Below are positions 61,475 to 64,000 of a stretch of 64,000 bases of DNA, in pieces (position 1 is the stretch's first letter; each line of letters starts with the position of its first letter). The notes beneath the pieces were generated by a model. It was not told the DNA's origin, searched no databases, and saw nothing but the letters and a program-made list of their open reading frames with translations. Both the position numbers and the translations under genes were made by a program. The DNA comes from Prevotella sp. (GTDB taxonomy: Bacteria > Bacteroidota > Bacteroidia > Bacteroidales > Bacteroidaceae), in NCBI GenBank assembly GCA_016291085.1, contig JAEEVW010000005.1, positions 1-64,000 on the forward strand, in the 5' to 3' direction.

Positions 61475-64000
61475 TTACTTCTTTACCACCTTCTTGCCGT
61501 TGATGATGTATATGCCTTTGTTGGTCATTGCAGCAACACGGCGACCCTGCAAGTCGAAGATCATCTGCTCCTGAGTATCGTTAACAGGAACATTCTTGAT
61601 ATCTGTAGCTGCTTGATTGTCAATCTTGAATGTCATACTGATACGACCATTCACAATACAATCAGACTCTTTCACATCTTCACCAGCCAACCAACGGCCA
61701 TACGTCTCATTACCGAAACTAGCCTCGGGGAAGACTACACGGGCGAGGAATGGCTTATTATCGAATTCACCAGGCTCAATCGCAGGATTCCAACGAATGA
61801 TGTAGGCCTTCAAATTAGGATCGGCTCCACCATATTCCTCAGGCAGGGCAAAGTCCGGATATAATTCCAGTTTACCGTCACGATACATAATATCGTCGTT
61901 CCAACCATCAATAAGCGTGATGGTCTTGCTCGGATCTATACACATATCCTGGTAGACCTGACCCTTACGGATGTATACAAAGATATTATTCAGTACTGTG
62001 TCATAAAGGGGAGTATCACCCGATACTAAAGGCCAACCATAGAATTCAAAATTCTTGGTAAAGCTGGGTGCAGGAACCTCGAACGACAGCGTGACGTCAC
62101 TCTCATTCACATTATCCTGCTCATAGGTAAATGTACCCTTCTCAATGAACAGGGAATAAACACCTGCTTCCAGGCCATCCACATGGATGGTGAACTGAGT
62201 CTGTGTACCCTCAACAGCCTCAATGAGCTTCTCGGAAGTAATCTTGGCAGTGACATCCACATCTCCCTGCTTTACCTTTACCTTCGTCGCATCACTCAGC
62301 TTAGCACTGGCCACTACACCTATAGTCAGTGTCATGGTGTGAGTAGTCATATCCACCGCTGAGAGTTCGAAAGTAGGAGTTACTGGCGGAACAACAGGCT
62401 TAATCTGTGGTTCATCAGTCTCTACAAAGCGGAAAGCATGTGTGAAGTCACTCTCAAAGAGCAGTGTATTCTTAGCCGGATCTGTGGCTACAGCAGGTGT
62501 TTCACCATGTTTCACCAAGGCATAAGTAGGATCTACTGCCGCACCTGTCGCATCAAGATTACCCATCGGGCCCTTGATGGTTATCAGACCAGCAACGACG
62601 CTCTGGTCAGGAGCGGGACCTTCTGCAGGAACAGGTAGTAACATCTTACCCAAGGTGAGGTTAGTCAAATAATTCTTCTTGTTCAAGACATTGGAAGTTG
62701 ACATACCTGTATATAAATTCTCTGCAATAAGAACATGCAGATAATTATAGACATCATTACCCTCTTCATCCTTAGCCACTTTCAGACGCAGCACTGCTAT
62801 GCCCTCGTCAGTAATATCCTCAATTTGGAAAGCAGTGGGGGTACCACCGATAGTCACTCCACCGTCAGCGAAAGACAGAGGAAGCTCAGCCTTATCCTTG
62901 TTCACGCTGGCAATAGTATACCACTTCTCCTTAGCAGGCAGTGTAATGGCTGTACAGTCATAGAACGCTTTGATAGCTGCATTGAGACTGGCAATGTCTG
63001 CATCAAGACCCTCCAACGTAGTTGCGAGTTCCTTGTCTTTTACTGCTGCCAAAGGATTGGTAGCATCATCAGCCTTAGGATAACCCACCTGGCCAATCAA
63101 TGCAAACAGTTCTGCTGCCTTAGCCTGCAAATTGGTTGCCTCGACTCGCTTGTCATACAAAGGATCCACCATCTTCCACTTCAGCGTAATGGCTGGATTC
63201 CAATAGTCGTCAGGATCCAACGAACCATCCTGGAAGGGAACAAAGTTTGTATGAATAAGACTATCGGGAATGACGATGGTCCATTCGCCTAAGTTGGCCA
63301 CACTGTTATCAAGAGCACCATGGTCGTTTGTCAATGACACCACATTCTTATTCAACTTGTCTATGCTCAGTGTGACGTTATACATGGTCTCGCCATTCTT
63401 GTACATCTTCACACGCTTGGCATCGTCAGTAACCACACGGACATCCTTGCCAAAAGTAAGTTTAATCGTTTGAGGCAATGATTTCACCTCACCCTCTTCA
63501 GGATTTACTGCTGTAGGAAGGAAGTTATCACGGATCTTACGAACCTTAAACTGATATACAGGCAATGCCTTGTTCTGCCATTCTTCACCATCCACGTTGC
63601 TCTTTACGCTTCGAGCTGGCACAGTAATGCTATAATCACCATCCTCTACAATTGGAGTCTTGGCAGCAATAGACAGCACCTTCTCTGAACAAGTAGGAAC
63701 GATCTCTACCGCATTGCCCTTGGCATCTTTCATGGTGATTGCTGCCAGGTCCAGCGGAGAAACATCATAGGGGAATGTCAAATCGAGCGACTTAAACGAG
63801 GGTACCTGTAACACCTCAGTGGCAGTTGCAGAATAAGTCTTGGCAGATGCTCCGTTTGCATCGATAATCTCCGCCTTCGAAGGCTCCAGAACCTCTGATG
63901 TAGTGGTATAATATACGGTAACCGACATAATCTGAGGTTCAGCAGTAGAAGGATTAGAGAATAACACGGCAGAAGAACCACTCTCCGACGCGGCTGTCCA
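61475..64000 (-). CDS. Large type IX-secreted protein (N-terminus beyond the window)
   Basis: An open frame of about 840 residues that runs past the right edge, so the true start is not visible. It has several beta-rich modules with Ig-like strands (LTFPYDVSPLDLAAITMKDA, IKLTFGKDVRVVTDDAKRVK, LTIGVVASAKLSDATKVKV). The end MIFDLQGRRVAAMTNKGIYI, INGKKVVKK, is a type IX sorting signal. No catalytic motif is seen. It may be co-transcribed with the DUF1573 gene. Confidence 0.85.
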   Translation of the reverse strand, partial: WTAASESGSSAVLFSNPSTAEPQIMSVTVYYTTTSEVLEPSKAEIIDANGASAKTYSATATEVLQVPSFKSLDLTFPYDVSPLDLAAITMKDAKGNAVEIVPTCSEKVLSIAAKTPIVEDGDYSITVPARSVKSNVDGEEWQNKALPVYQFKVRKIRDNFLPTAVNPEEGEVKSLPQTIKLTFGKDVRVVTDDAKRVKMYKNGETMYNVTLSIDKLNKNVVSLTNDHGALDNSVANLGEWTIVIPDSLIHTNFVPFQDGSLDPDDYWNPAITLKWKMVDPLYDKRVEATNLQAKAAELFALIGQVGYPKADDATNPLAAVKDKELATTLEGLDADIASLNAAIKAFYDCTAITLPAKEKWYTIASVNKDKAELPLSFADGGVTIGGTPTAFQIEDITDEGIAVLRLKVAKDEEGNDVYNYLHVLIAENLYTGMSTSNVLNKKNYLTNLTLGKMLLPVPAEGPAPDQSVVAGLITIKGPMGNLDATGAAVDPTYALVKHGETPAVATDPAKNTLLFESDFTHAFRFVETDEPQIKPVVPPVTPTFELSAVDMTTHTMTLTIGVVASAKLSDATKVKVKQGDVDVTAKITSEKLIEAVEGTQTQFTIHVDGLEAGVYSLFIEKGTFTYEQDNVNESDVTLSFEVPAPSFTKNFEFYGWPLVSGDTPLYDTVLNNIFVYIRKGQVYQDMCIDPSKTITLIDGWNDDIMYRDGKLELYPDFALPEEYGGADPNLKAYIIRWNPAIEPGEFDNKPFLARVVFPEASFGNETYGRWLAGEDVKESDCIVNGRISMTFKIDNQAATDIKNVPVNDTQEQMIFDLQGRRVAAMTNKGIYIINGKKVVKK

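Overview
The window is a chromosomal segment of a Bacteroidales bacterium, most likely a Prevotella-like species. The evidence is the promoter style (TTTG, about 20 bp, then TAnnTTTG) seen at nearly every gene start, the type IX secretion genes porU and porV next to ispF, a TonB-type thiamine receptor with PnuT under a TPP riboswitch, and many secreted proteins ending in a short C-terminal sorting signal (GIYIVNGKKVVxK-like). No rRNA, tRNA, transposase, phage structural gene or CRISPR array was found.

Layout. Bases 1-11795 (minus strand) hold one long ribosomal protein run, rplC to rpsM, including secY, map, infA and rpmJ. It starts at rplC without rpsJ, behind a leader with a 13-bp hairpin. 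Bases 12058-14956 carry an ABC exporter and a divergent membrane-anchored alpha/beta hydrolase. Bases 14945-17390 hold a lone VapE/VirE-type helicase-primase gene framed by two large inverted repeats and followed by four 22-bp iteron-like repeats. Bases 17397-20589 form the thiamine uptake operon. Bases 20591-26882 hold housekeeping genes (panE, argS, an RNase H, ribD, prmC, recX, comF). Bases 26887-32526 contain a secreted alpha-amylase with a LacI-type operator upstream, and a four-gene glycan-type operon on the minus strand. Bases 32754-33101 encode an apparent structured non-coding RNA with its own promoter and terminator. Bases 33115-39038 hold the operon FAH hydrolase-porU-porV-ispF. Bases 39093-44248 hold a secreted unknown protein, rpoN, a PAP2-like membrane protein, purE and ispG. 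Bases 44393-64000 hold an acyltransferase-like protein, four large secreted type IX cargo proteins (the last runs off the right edge), an RluA-family enzyme, enolase, an OmpA-family porin and a DUF1573 lipoprotein.

How it fits together. The PorU/PorV machinery encoded here would process the cargo proteins in the same window (amylase, SGNH hydrolase, M6 protease, three large surface proteins). The most unusual signal is repeat-like DNA: short-period arrays (7-10 bp) that act as intergenic spacers and also sit in frame inside argS, prmC, ispG, porV and the RluA-family gene; a 19-bp palindrome found both between genes and inside ispG; and several unrelated arrays with exact 21- or 22-bp period. 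The ncRNA, the VapE unit and the porV repeat/hairpin are the best candidates for undescribed biology.
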